64,000 nt of DNA from Eutreptiella sp. 'Long Island Sound 2002' (taxonomy: Eukaryota > Euglenozoa > Euglenophyceae > Eutreptiales > Eutreptiaceae), in contig OZ038382.1 of the NCBI GenBank assembly GCA_964036045.1, positions 100,318,357 to 100,382,356 of the forward strand. The letters are read 5' to 3'. Shown here piece by piece: positions 56,297-64,000 of this stretch. The position numbers and the translations under genes were made by a program. Numbering within the stretch: the first letter of the stretch is position 1; every line of letters begins with the position of its first letter. The notes under the pieces are model-generated. The model made no database searches and was not told the origin of the DNA. It saw only the letters and a list, made by a program, of their open reading frames with translations.

Positions 56297-56590
56297 CTGC
56301 GGATTGGTTGACATAATGCTTATTGTCCAGATGGTCCAAATGGAAAATAAACCATTGTTCCGTAATCAGCGCGTCAATGTAGTTCTGCGTGGTGTGTAAG
56401 GTCGAGTCCTTCAGGTTCATAGGCGCACAGACCTTCTGCAATAAACTTGGTAGATGCAGCCCCTCAGCTTCTTGAAGGTGTTCCTTGTCGCGTCCTCTTT
56501 CTTGCTCTTAGTCTCGGGGTTCTTCATACCAGTAACCGCCTCATGGCCGCAGTAAGAGAAGATGTCCCTCCAGTTCTTGAATGTCGAGGC
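56297..56590 (-). pseudogene. exon 3 of the split gene
   Basis: Starts ASTFKNWRDIFSYCGHEAVT after the acceptor at 56591. A frame change near 56450 leads to LLQKVCAPMNLKDSTLHTTQ and DALITEQWFIFHLDHLDNKH, ending NQSA before the donor. Joined in phase 0 to exon 2. Confidence 0.5.
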
Positions 56591-56663
56591 CTACGAGAGA
56601 AAACAGTGTCATGGAGTGCGCGAGGCCTCGCGCACTGTAACCGTGCAATACACGAATACATAC
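56591..56663 (-). other. intron 2 (73 bp) with palindrome copy
   Basis: GTATGTATTC ... TCTCGTAG. Perfect palindrome GTGCGCGAGGCCTCGCGCAC at 56616-56635, flanked by a and t so the dyad extends to 22 bp. Confidence 0.75.
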
Positions 56664-57025
56664 TGTGTGTCCTGGTTCCTCCAAAGCCTCGGGTGCAAGA
56701 AACGCAGAGTTGACGGCAGCCTGGACAACAGCAGTCTTGAACCGTTCGAAATTCTGTGGCTCTTATTCCTGCTTCTGGTCCTCAATGTACAACAACATGT
56801 TGTCCAGCGCCTCGGACAGCGGAATCCATGTCACAGACTGGCTGCCAGCTTGTTGCAATCCTGCAACCTTGGCCCGGATCCTCCAAGGCGTTTTGTACTT
56901 GAGAATGTCAATGTAGCAAAACTCCTGCCACTCCTCCAATTCTTTGCCTTCTGCGAGCCGCATTTGCTGTATCGCTCTGCATGTTTCTGTCCCATGTTGA
57001 CCATTCAGAACTGAGAGCGAGCCAT
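56664..57025 (-). pseudogene. exon 2 of the split gene, GQH-motif region
   Basis: Encodes DGSLSVLNGQHGTETCRAIQ, ELEEWQEFCYIDILKYKTPW, and WIPLSEALDNMLLYIEDQKQ, then TAA at 56765-56763 in frame, then a continuation to EALEEPGHT at the donor. The L-N-G-Q-H followed by an amphipathic helix resembles the G-x-H-R helix motif of ParB/sulfiredoxin-fold proteins; exon 1 supplies a matching upstream strand region. That similarity is by eye only. Apart from the TAA the exon is open. Confidence 0.5.
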
Positions 57026-57094
57026 CTGCAACGCAAAACATGTACCACAGCAGAGAGAAGACCTGTCTTCGATCGAACGCGAAGCAAGTCATAC
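57026..57094 (-). other. intron 1 (69 bp)
   Basis: GTATGACTTG ... GCGTTGCAG; removing it joins AAG GAT AGT G to AT GGC in frame (phase 1). It has no palindrome, unlike introns 2-4. Confidence 0.65.
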
Positions 57095-57453
57095 CACTAT
57101 CCTTCCATGTCGTTACGCGCAACGGTCCAGGTGGTGGCAGTGCTTGGTAACCCGCCACTCTCTTGGCAACGTCGTCGTAGTTGATTATCGTAGTTGATTG
57201 TAATGGATCCGATCTGTCCTCGCTCCTTGGTCTTGTCAATTTGCAAATCAGTAATATTTACCTCCACTGCTTTACCGTTCTCCTTCCGCAGCCACTGTTG
57301 AACGTTGACTGTGAGCTTCATCTCCGGTATTGGCTTCTTCTCACCCTTCTTCTTGCGTCCTTTCTTCTGGGTGTCCCCTTGGTCGGTCCCTGGTGACGAC
57401 TCCATGGCCTCTGCATCCGGTGCTGGACATCCTGACGACCCTGGTTGACTCAT
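57095..57453 (-). pseudogene. exon 1 of the split gene
   Basis: Starts MSQPGSSGCPAPDAEAMESS at 57453, a Lys/Gly-rich segment, then EMKLTVNVQQWLRKENGKAV, VNITDLQIDKTKERGQIGSI and, after a 13-bp tandem duplication at 57175-57200 that shifts the frame, DDVAKRVAGYQALPPPGPLR. The strand-helix pattern before the G-Q-H motif is why a ParB-like fold is suggested. The ATG is the first in frame after an acceptor-like cag at 57469; whether an upstream exon exists is open. Confidence 0.5.
57175..57200. repeat. 13-bp tandem duplication in exon 1
   Basis: tcgtagttgatta followed by tcgtagttgattg. It shifts the reading frame of exon 1 by one base and looks like a recent slippage event. Confidence 0.8.
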
Positions 57454-57588
57454 GATGCCAAAAACTACCTGAAAAGGGCAGATGGCATGACATGAAACAC
57501 GGTCATTTGCACTCTGAAATCAGTCGAAACGGTATTTTGCAGGTCGATTTTGCTGTGACCAATTCCACCGGACTTAGCGACCTACTCA

Positions 57589-57608
57589 GTGCGCGAGGCC
57601 TCGCGCAC
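57589..57608. repeat. palindrome copy, exact
   Basis: GTGCGCGAGGCCTCGCGCAC, flanked a/t for a 22-bp dyad. Confidence 0.9.
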
Positions 57609-57645
57609 TCACATCGCATTACAGATCTGTTTTTCGTGTCGTCTA

Positions 57646-57665
57646 GTGCGCAAGGCCTTGCGCAC
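57646..57665. repeat. palindrome copy with paired changes
   Basis: Differs from the consensus at positions 7 and 14 (G to A and C to T), which keeps the dyad perfect. Confidence 0.9.
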
Positions 57666-57677
57666 TGCCAGTGTCAG

Positions 57678-58430
57678 TTACCGCAAGCTGTGCCGCACCT
57701 TGCGTGTTGCTGCTTCCTCTCTGTCGGCATCCATACCTTTTCTCCGCCCCAATACAGCATCTAGTTTCCGTTTCAGTTGGTTGGTGGGATTTGTGTTTTG
57801 GTCAATGAGGGCATCCAGTACACTGTGACCAAGTAGCCGGTAATGGTCGTAACCAAGCCAATGTGTTGGTGAGGGCCACGACGTTGCAACGGTGCTGACT
57901 CTGTCGGACTCCCATTCCACATAGGCCATGCAGATCCGGTCTCTTGCCAGAATTCTTGTCAGTCGTTGTCCTATCCTGTGTACCAGGGTGTGGGGAATGT
58001 TTTGCACACCAACGCGTTTGCCACCAGGACCAACGTTCAGTAACAAGTAATGGTTTTCCACCTCCTCAACAGTAACAGAACCGGTGTTTTTCGCCTTGTC
58101 CCACACCAGGTTGCTCAACATCCCTTCTCCAAACTCCTCTGAGTGTGCCTGATCGGAAGGTCCTGGTGCCACTTGCTGTTGTACAGCAATGCACACATGA
58201 TGGTGCGTTCGTACTTCAGTACGGTGTCACACGGTCCTCGACGCAGCCTCCGCAACAGACACAGACTCAACTGTAACTCCTCCTGAGCTCGTTCTGTTTC
58301 AGTCCTTTCCACAATTCGTCTGCTGTTTGGTATGCTAGTTCTGCCGCGCATGCCTCTCTTAGTGCTGCTGTTCCTTTGCTTACTTCTGCAATCATTGGAT
58401 GTGTTACGGATTTTCTGGCTCGAAGTGGCA
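57678..58430 (-). pseudogene. second split coding remnant, hypothetical protein
   Basis: Minus strand. An ATG near 58430 opens MPLRARKSVTHPMIAEVSKG, lost at NELRRSYS; the following ~240 bp need frame changes (RAQEELQLSLCLLRRLRRGP, LKYERTIMC); then a 172-codon open frame from 58196 encodes EEFGEGMLSNLVWDKAKNTG, VEEVENHYLLLNVGPGGKRV, VHRIGQRLTRILARDRICMA, AYVEWESDR and PTHWLGYDHYRLLGHSVLDA, ending VRHSLR at 57678. Family not recognised. It could be the upstream half of the same gene as the exons at 57453-54486. Confidence 0.45.
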
Positions 58431-58907
58431 TTTTGCGTCTTTCTCTGTTAAATTCAATTTGCGCACGTATTTAAATTATCATTTCGCACAGCGATCTGTA
58501 AAAAGAAGTGTCTTTGAAGACATCTGTCTTTTTCCTGTTGTCATTTCTGGTGTGCCTGCTGCCGCCGCAATTTGTATTTGGTGTCTGCGTGCTCTACGTT
58601 CCCAGTAACCGAAAACCGTTTTCCTAACCACAATTTCGTGTTCTGTTTCCTTCTTTCAACCCAGTTTGAAAAAAAAACCCTATCTATCGGGCAGCGAAGG
58701 CTAGGGCCGCTATTAGAACTGGAAACGTCTGCCATTGAGTGGCTGTTGGAATAAAACAGATCATTCCCTAGATTCCCCTGATCCCCTGAAAAATATGACA
58801 AAGGTTACCGATGTATAGTCGACTGTCACAGGTGGTGGCCGTGAAAGGGAATGTAAATACCGGCGTAGCCTGACCTGCCTGCTTTTTCATTTTCTTGCGT
58901 GGTTCAA

Positions 58908-58927
58908 GTGCACGAGGCCTCGCGCAC
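58908..58927. repeat. palindrome copy, one mismatch
   Basis: GTGCACGAGGCCTCGCGCAC. Confidence 0.85.
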
Positions 58928-59092
58928 TGATTGTTTCCGTCGGACAATGTTGTATACCGTGTTATATCTGACTAACACGGTGTCTACACACACATACACC
59001 GAAAAAATAAAATTTGTTTGTCCGTCTGGTACTGTACCTGCAATTGTACGCGTCACATCCATGCTGCTACATCAATACATAACGTGACCTGA

Positions 59093-59112
59093 GTGCGCGA
59101 GGCCTCGCGCAC
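59093..59112. repeat. palindrome copy, exact
   Basis: GTGCGCGAGGCCTCGCGCAC with gA/Tc flanks extending the dyad. Confidence 0.9.
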
Positions 59113-59317
59113 TCCGAATGCCGAAATTTGTATTTTATTTTTACTTTAGAGTATATGTGTTTCCCCTAACATGGGAAGTCAGACAGTCATACACTTCCAA
59201 TGCTTCTTGGTCAACACAATCCTATTTTTAATAACGTGTGGAAGCTGTGTATTTCCGCAAACGCCAGTCCTTATGCACTTTTAGGTTTCTCAATAAACTC
59301 TACTTTGAATATCTTGA

Positions 59318-59337
59318 GTGCGCGAGACTTTCCGCAC
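59318..59337. repeat. palindrome copy, decayed
   Basis: gtgcgcgagactttccgcac; the outer arms are preserved (tgagtgcg / cgcactca) and the centre degenerated. Confidence 0.7.
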
Positions 59338-59504
59338 TCAGAAGGCTAGAGTAATATCAAAAACGTATCGTTGAGGAACACGGAGTTGCACAATACTAAA
59401 AAAACAGGTTATTTCACTTTGCCCAAAATAACGTTCATCAGACATCCAAAAAATAATTTGTTTGCCCTGTTGCGAATCGGTCCTTTTCTGCGCATTCAGC
59501 GCGC

Positions 59505-59533
59505 AAAAAGGGGTGCAGTTTGCGTGGACTAAG
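59505..59533 (-). repeat. right inverted repeat
   Basis: Plus strand aaaaaggggtgcagtttgcg then tggactaag; inverse of 53917-53945. Confidence 0.75.
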
Positions 59534-59611
59534 TCTTTTGTTTCCACCACGGTCTTGGTCGAACAAAAAGTGGTGGTAGACGAACACTTACGGCATTAAT
59601 CAGTCACTTGG

Positions 59612-60822
59612 TTGATGGGAATCAATTGCGTGATGGGATTCAACTGGGTGGTGTTCAATTTACGGGCTACAAGGCTGAAGCTGCTCATGATGTTATTGTT
59701 CCACCACCGGGTCCTACTTCGCCACTTGGTGTTTCAGCGGGCAATCATTTGTTGTAAGAGCAATGCCATTTTTTTGCCTTCCTCAGTTTCACAGGGCTCG
59801 TTTGTTTCGGGAGCTCGTTCCTCAGCAAGTTCCTTGCCATCTTCCGGATTTTCAAGGTTTTCTTTGCCTTCGTCATGTCCATCTCGCTCGCAGATCCTGT
59901 CGACGATGCTCTTCTCACAGACGTGCTGCAATGATGCCCACGATCAACATGGTATGGCGCCTTTGGCGCTGTCATCCCCATCTTCACCAAGTCCTTTACC
60001 GTTGCCGGGTTCTCACTTGTCTCCGCTGTCATTGTTGGTGTGACCGGCGTTGAGTCCATCGACATCGTGTCCATTGCCGTCGACACATTCGCCATCTTCA
60101 AGAATTTTGGGTTTCTCGGCGCGCTTCGAGGCGCCAACGCCGTGTGCCGCTTTGTTGCGGGCGCCACGTCCCGGGAGTTCATCACCATCACCTTTGTCTC
60201 CGTCGCCAAGTGCCGCGGCGCCACCGCGGGCGCTGCTTTCTTCGAGTTCCTTGCCGTCCTTGGAGAGACTGCAGCCATGCACCTTCTTCTCTCAGGATCT
60301 ACCATCATCAAGTGCTTTTTCCCATCGTCCTCGCGTACCTCTTCGTCAGCGCCACGTTCTTCGACAACATTGACATCATCACCTTGTGGGGCCCGCGCTG
60401 CAGGCCCATTGGCGCAATCCTCATCTCCGCCTCTGCGGGCTTCCACTTCTTTGCCATCCACGAGTGGTGCGCCACAGGCCTTCTTGTCGGTAACGAGTGC
60501 TTCGCTACCGCCATATTCTCTGCCGCCCTCGCGCGTTCCGACTCCGTTGTCATCATCGCTGGGGACGTGCCTGGGGGCGCTGGCAGCGACTGCCTCCTCG
60601 CTATCGAGTTTTTTCTCAACATCGCTGGCGCATGAACATGCGAGTCCTGCCTCTCCTTCCCCCACCGACAGTGTTTCCATGGTGAACGCGGACCAACGCG
60701 GTCAGTACAACACCGCTTCAACATTTCAACACGTGACGACTTGTGGTAGCTCTAATGCGGACGAATGCAGTCAGTCCACTTATGTGTTTGTTGAGGATAG
60801 CGGCCTTTTACAGGCTGCCTAA
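59612..60822. other. low-complexity coding-like region, strand uncertain
   Basis: Plus strand: Ser/Pro-rich frames of 143 (59612-60043) and 260 codons (60040-60822, ending QSTYVFVEDSGLLQAA). Minus strand: one 311-codon frame (60680-59745) starting METLSVGEGEAG, Asp/Glu/Lys/Arg-rich, with DGKE-type words (VDGKEVEARR, and in other minus frames DGKELEES, DGKELAEE) recurring. Both readings are compositionally biased, and neither has a recognisable domain. May be a decayed repeat-protein gene. Confidence 0.35.
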
Positions 60823-61660
60823 GGTTTCCGTGACAGCGGGGGCCAATGCGCCCAGTACCACTCAGATGTTGGTCAGCCTGCGCCTGTGTGCTATGCGAAG
60901 CAAACGCCCGATACCCGGTCTGATTCAATTAGTGTGAAGGCGCTGCCCAGGGACCGATCTGTTTATGAGGCGTCTGCCTTCCCTCAGGCTGCATCTGTAC
61001 ATTCTGGACTGCCGGCTGGTGCTGCTTTAGATGCTTGGTTAGATTCTGTAACGAAGCAGCCACACACGTCCATGCATCAGCGTATTGCTGTTGGTGGTCT
61101 AGAAGGAAGGGACGTTTGCGATACCCCGCAGCCAAGGGCCTTGGGGCCTGTGACAGCGCTGCCCGACGCCTCCAATTTTCCAGCATTGCCTGCATGCGTC
61201 GGAAGTGCTGTTGCTGAGATGCAGCCTGTGGCAGCGCTACCAGGCGCCTCCGACATTCCAGCGTTGCCTGCATACGCCTGAAGTGCTGTTGCTGTAATAA
61301 AGGCTGTGACAGCGCTGCCACGCACCTCCGCAATTCCAGCGTTGCGTGAATGATGTTGCTGCGGCGACAACGCAGCCCAGCGCCTTGTCGCCTGTTTTGA
61401 TGAGAATCTGTGATATTGTGCAGCCCAGCACATTGCCGCCTGCTCATCTCTATGAGACAGCGCAGCCCAGCGTCTGTCGGGACCAGTCCGGTGACCATGT
61501 GGACGCGGCCGCGCTTGATCCGTTGTCAAATTAGGCGCAGCGTCCTGAGCCTTCGCCCAGTGTTACACGTGGTACTGTGGATGCAGCGGCCCCTGATGCG
61601 TTGTCAAGTTGGGCCGAGCGTCCCGTGCCGCCTGCCGCTGTGGTCTCTTGTCAGTAAGTA
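60823..61660 (+). pseudogene. repeat-protein remnant with 26-residue units
   Basis: The frame of 60040-60822 continues after a TAA (60820-60822) as QYHSDVGQPAPVCYAKQTPD and PRDRSVYEASAFPQAA to 61281. At 61150, 61228 and 61306 begin three 78-bp units (VTALPDASNFPALPACVGSA-type). Further Ala/Pro/Ser-rich coding-like sequence (AAALDPLSN, VDAAAPDALSSWAERP) follows with stops. No family recognised. Confidence 0.35.
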
Positions 61661-62272
61661 GGGTTTTGGTTGAACAGGTCGTAGGACACGCACTACAATC
61701 ACAGCACTCGAAAAACACCGGTTTTTCCTTCTGGAGTGTCACCTCCCGCGACTTTTATGCTTTGGACCCCGAAGGTAGGCAGGTCACTGATCCGGCAACT
61801 TCAGCGCGGGCACTTGCATATTTGACTGCCCTGCCACCGAGCAGTCGTTTGCCGCTATCAAGTGCTTCCGGTGTTGATGCCACTCTATCTTCTCTGAGTC
61901 TCAGCCATCCGGCTTGTCCGTCATTGTTGGGAGGCGTGGGCATGTCTCAGTCCGGCGTGGGCATGTCTCAGTCCGGCGTCGCGTCGCCAGTCCTGTCACG
62001 TGCCTCAGATCCGCTGGGGACCCCCCCCCCCTGGCCTGACATATCAGGCTGGTTCTCAGGGTTCTGTTGGTACTCCCTCCTATGCCCACGCCCCCAGGGT
62101 ACATAAGCCCCGTTCTCTTCAACAGGGTCCTGTGGGACCCAGCTCCTCTTCTTGTTGCATATCGGCCCATGCAGGTGTCGTTTGCCCCGCCTCTGTAGGG
62201 GCTGTTTCTGTTTCCCATCGCACCGCTGGTTGACCTGTATCTGTTTTTTCCCATAATTCTGCTTCTCTGCCT
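61661..62272. other. coding-like but unassigned interval
   Basis: Plus frames of mixed composition (ALAYLTALPPSSRLPLSSAS). The 19-bp unit gtgggcatgtctcagtccg occurs twice in tandem near 61938-61978. No gene supported. Confidence 0.3.
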
Positions 62273-62680
62273 ATGTCTGCAAGTATGTCTCCCTCCCAAG
62301 TAGAGGGTGAACATTCACTTCATTTTTCAAATTCTGATTTCGCTGCTATGCCATTGGTCGACTCAACCGCTGCCGCTGATATGCAGTGTCGTGAAATGGC
62401 CCCCAAAACATACAATATGCGGGGGCCGCATGAGATTACACGTGACATGCATACGAGCGGGTTGTCGGTGGTGGAGGTAGATGTCCATAGTTCCCCTGGG
62501 GGTAGAACCCACCACTCTACCCCCTCATCAACACTTGAGGCGACCGTCCCGGGAACCACGGCTTCAATAAGTATTTCCAGTCCACGCAAAGGAAAGTTTT
62601 TTTCAGGGCCGTATACATTTACTGTCCATTCCCCACAAGCGGCGGTAGGAATGGCGCCCCCCAAATTCTCCACACCCTGA
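62273..62680 (+). CDS. hypothetical Ser/Thr-rich frame (135 aa)
   Basis: Plus-strand ATG frame MSASMSPSQVEGEHSLHFSN to APPKFSTP with TGA. Protein-like composition and a run of short Ser/Pro motifs; same style as the neighbouring repeat-protein remnants, so it may be one of their fragments. No domain recognised. Confidence 0.35.
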   Translation: MSASMSPSQVEGEHSLHFSNSDFAAMPLVDSTAAADMQCREMAPKTYNMRGPHEITRDMHTSGLSVVEVDVHSSPGGRTHHSTPSSTLEATVPGTTASISISSPRKGKFFSGPYTFTVHSPQAAVGMAPPKFSTP

Positions 62681-63653
62681 GATTATATGAGGAGTTCTTG
62701 TGGACAGCCTGGATGACCCTATGGCATCCCACCAACTAAGTTCTATGCCTCAAGTCCAAGTGGATAGCTTGGACGACACCATGGCGGGAGACCCCTCCTC
62801 AGAACACCCCCGTATACCCATTGCCTCAAAGGGTCTTAGTCACCCCGTACCGTGCATGGCCACACCCGGTATTTCCTGTGCTCCCAAGCTCGCCAAAACC
62901 CGATATAGCCTCCCTGGACGGTATGAGCCCGCGTGTTTTGATAACGAGCATGGATACTGATAGTTCTGATGTCCCCAGAGGGTGTAGGGGCACCCACCAT
63001 CCGTTTTCGCAGCATGTTGCAGCATGTTTCTCCACTGAGTGAGGATGAAAGGCTTTTGAGTATGAGCAATATTCCACCTGGCTTTTCACCGCCGCCCCTG
63101 GCCTGTGAGGCAGAGCCCATGGTGGCTTGTATGCAGGTGTGTGCCTGCTTACCAGCCGGCACCTGCACAAAACTCCCCTATCCATGACACAGGACATCCA
63201 CACCGGACGTACCATAGTCCGCAGCCACATTTGACTTCTTATTATAGCATTTCTCCACCAGCTGATCGGAGGGTGCTGTTCGCCAATATGGACGTTGATG
63301 AGCCAAGCCCTGGACCACACCCATATGTGGCTTCCTTTGACGGTAGTTGTCCTACAGCTCCGCAAGTGCTTATCGTCCGCATGCACACTGATACTACACA
63401 TCAGAGTCCACAACCATATGTGGCACAGGGAGGCCCCACCCAGATAGCTGGGAGCCAAAGAGCGAAAGAACCATATGTGGCTTCACTTCATGGTAGTTGT
63501 CCTACAGCTCCGCAAGTTCTTATCACCAGCATGGACACTGATGCTACAGATCAGAGTCCACAACCATTGGTTGCTTCACTTGACGGTATTTGTCCTACAG
63601 CTCCACAAGTGCTTATCGCCAGCATGGACCCTGATAGTACGCATCGGAGGTAG
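62681..63653 (+). pseudogene. repeat-protein remnant with ~34-residue units
   Basis: Units of the form VASLDG-x-CPTAPQVLI-x-SMDTDAT-x-QSPQP lie at about 63285-63410, 63470-63560 and 63560-63653, in the frame open from 63105 to 63653. Older copies occur out of frame near 62910-62960 (DIASLDGMSPRVLITSMDTD) and, further diverged, near 62700-62790 (MDSLDDPMAS, VDSLDDTMAG). Function unknown. Confidence 0.4.
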
Positions 63654-63663
63654 GTAGGTAGGT
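63648..63663. repeat. (aggt)n microsatellite
   Basis: Four units, overlapping the end of the repeat-protein remnant; inverse of the acct array at 51911-51930. Confidence 0.85.
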
Positions 63664-64000
63664 GCACTCAGTCATGGAGAGGTGCCCCGTGCTTACCCCT
63701 AGCGTCGCCCCTGTGACTAACAGGAAGAGGCTCCGCGCGTGAAGAGGGGAGGCGGCTTACATCCCGCTAGACCTGACTGGTGGCCCCCAACAAAGCGGCC
63801 CTGTGCAGCAAGGGGAGGGCTTTTTGCCGCCGGCGTGACCCACTTGTCACGCCAGGAGGGTGTGACCCCGTACTGGCGCACATCCCATCATTTGGGTGGA
63901 ACCCTAGGGGTTCACCGGACTTCTTGGCGTATCCCGTTCCCACGTCATGCAAGCGGCGTGTTCTTGGTACTTGGGTTCCGAGGTGCTTGGGTGTCGCACG
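63664..64000. other. unassigned interval
   Basis: No gene. A small dyad ggcgtgac...gtcacgcc at about 63833-63853 could form a hairpin. Confidence 0.35.

Larger units (their letters stand above)
57454..57681 (-). other. intergenic or intronic spacer with two palindromes
   Basis: A donor-like GTAACTG at 57681 and an acceptor-like CCTTTTCAG at 57469 would define a 213-bp intron, but splicing there gives CGG TAG, so the connection is doubtful. Contains palindromes at 57589-57608 (exact) and 57646-57665 (variant GTGCGCAAGGCCTTGCGCAC, still perfectly palindromic). Confidence 0.5.
58431..59317. other. AT-rich interval with two palindromes
   Basis: No supported gene. Palindromes at 58908-58927 (one mismatch, gtgcac for gtgcgc) and 59093-59112 (exact; the dyad extends to 24 bp with flanking ga/tc). 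Confidence 0.45.
53917..59533. mobile_element. candidate inverted-repeat-bounded unit carrying palindromes and split genes
   Basis: Bounded by CTTAGCCCACGCAAACTGCA... at 53917-53945 and its inverse at 59505-59533. All copies of the 20-bp palindrome and both split coding remnants lie inside. I see no transposase motif and no clear target duplication, so calling it a transposon is inference; it could also be an inverted duplication of flanking sequence. Confidence 0.4.

Noticed and set aside
57469-57681. A single gene joining 58430-57678 to 57453-54486 through a 213-bp intron
   Set aside because: The donor/acceptor pair exists but splicing produces CGG TAG at the junction, so the link is not supported from sequence alone.
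54423-59337. The repeated palindrome as a CRISPR-like array
   Set aside because: Spacing is irregular (tens of bp to over 1 kb), copies are perfect dyads, and the setting is eukaryotic spliced DNA.
60040-60282. Hydrophobic Ala/Val/Phe-rich stretch of the plus-strand frame as a membrane protein
   Set aside because: It is the antisense of an acidic low-complexity reading and is followed by Ser-rich repeats; neither strand can be preferred.

Overview
The window is eukaryotic nuclear DNA from a large, repeat-rich genome. It has spliced genes with ~70 bp introns, long AT-rich LTRs, chromodomain-bearing Ty3/gypsy (chromovirus) retrotransposons, minisatellites and almost no intact host genes. A green-lineage genome such as a charophyte alga fits best, but that is a guess from overall character, not a marker-based identification.

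Layout. (1) 1-~13.6 kb: element A, a plus-strand chromovirus: 5' noncoding DNA, a very long gag (485-4654), an in-frame amber codon, protease / methyltransferase-like domain / reverse transcriptase (to 7426), one single-base frameshift, RNase H / integrase / chromodomain (to 9633), a long 3' noncoding stretch, a polypurine tract and a diverged 3' LTR from 11102. Its 5' LTR lies outside the window. (2) 14.1-16.6 kb: a decayed minus-strand gag-like gene of another element. (3) 16.9-24.1 kb: element B, plus strand, 5'-truncated pol remnant with polypurine tract and 3' LTR (21736-24121). (4) 24.1-46.8 kb: a nest on the minus strand. Element D (25586-38845, two ~2.44 kb LTRs) is inserted in the RT/RNase H region of element E and flanked by the 4-bp duplication catc. 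E runs from its 5' LTR (44351-46819) through gag, protease and RT to 38846, then resumes at 25585 and ends in integrase at 24122, where it abuts the LTR of B. All four elements belong to one clade: same domain order, same zinc-knuckle spacing, and (where gag survives: A, D, E) the same gag-UAG-pol junction.

(5) 46.8-51.9 kb: repeat-dominated DNA, with a 161-bp tandem duplication, 12-bp and 62-bp repeats and a ~2.4 kb minisatellite of about 36 copies of a 65-bp unit. (6) 51.9-53.9 kb: mostly featureless, one possible exon. (7) 53.9-59.5 kb: a unit bounded by ~29-bp inverted repeats, carrying minus-strand spliced coding remnants (one with a possible ParB/sulfiredoxin-like GQH motif) and studded with a 20-bp perfect palindrome, several copies of which sit inside 70-213 bp introns. 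This is the most unusual part of the window. (8) 59.6-63.7 kb: low-complexity Ser/Pro- or Asp/Glu-rich coding-like DNA with 26- and ~34-residue repeats, interrupted by stops.

The retroelements encode Gag (capsid plus nucleocapsid), protease, RT/RNase H and integrase with a chromatin-reading tail. A is one base from an open pol. B, D and E are dead by multiple stops, deletions and frameshifts. All comparisons were made by eye within the window; no database was consulted.
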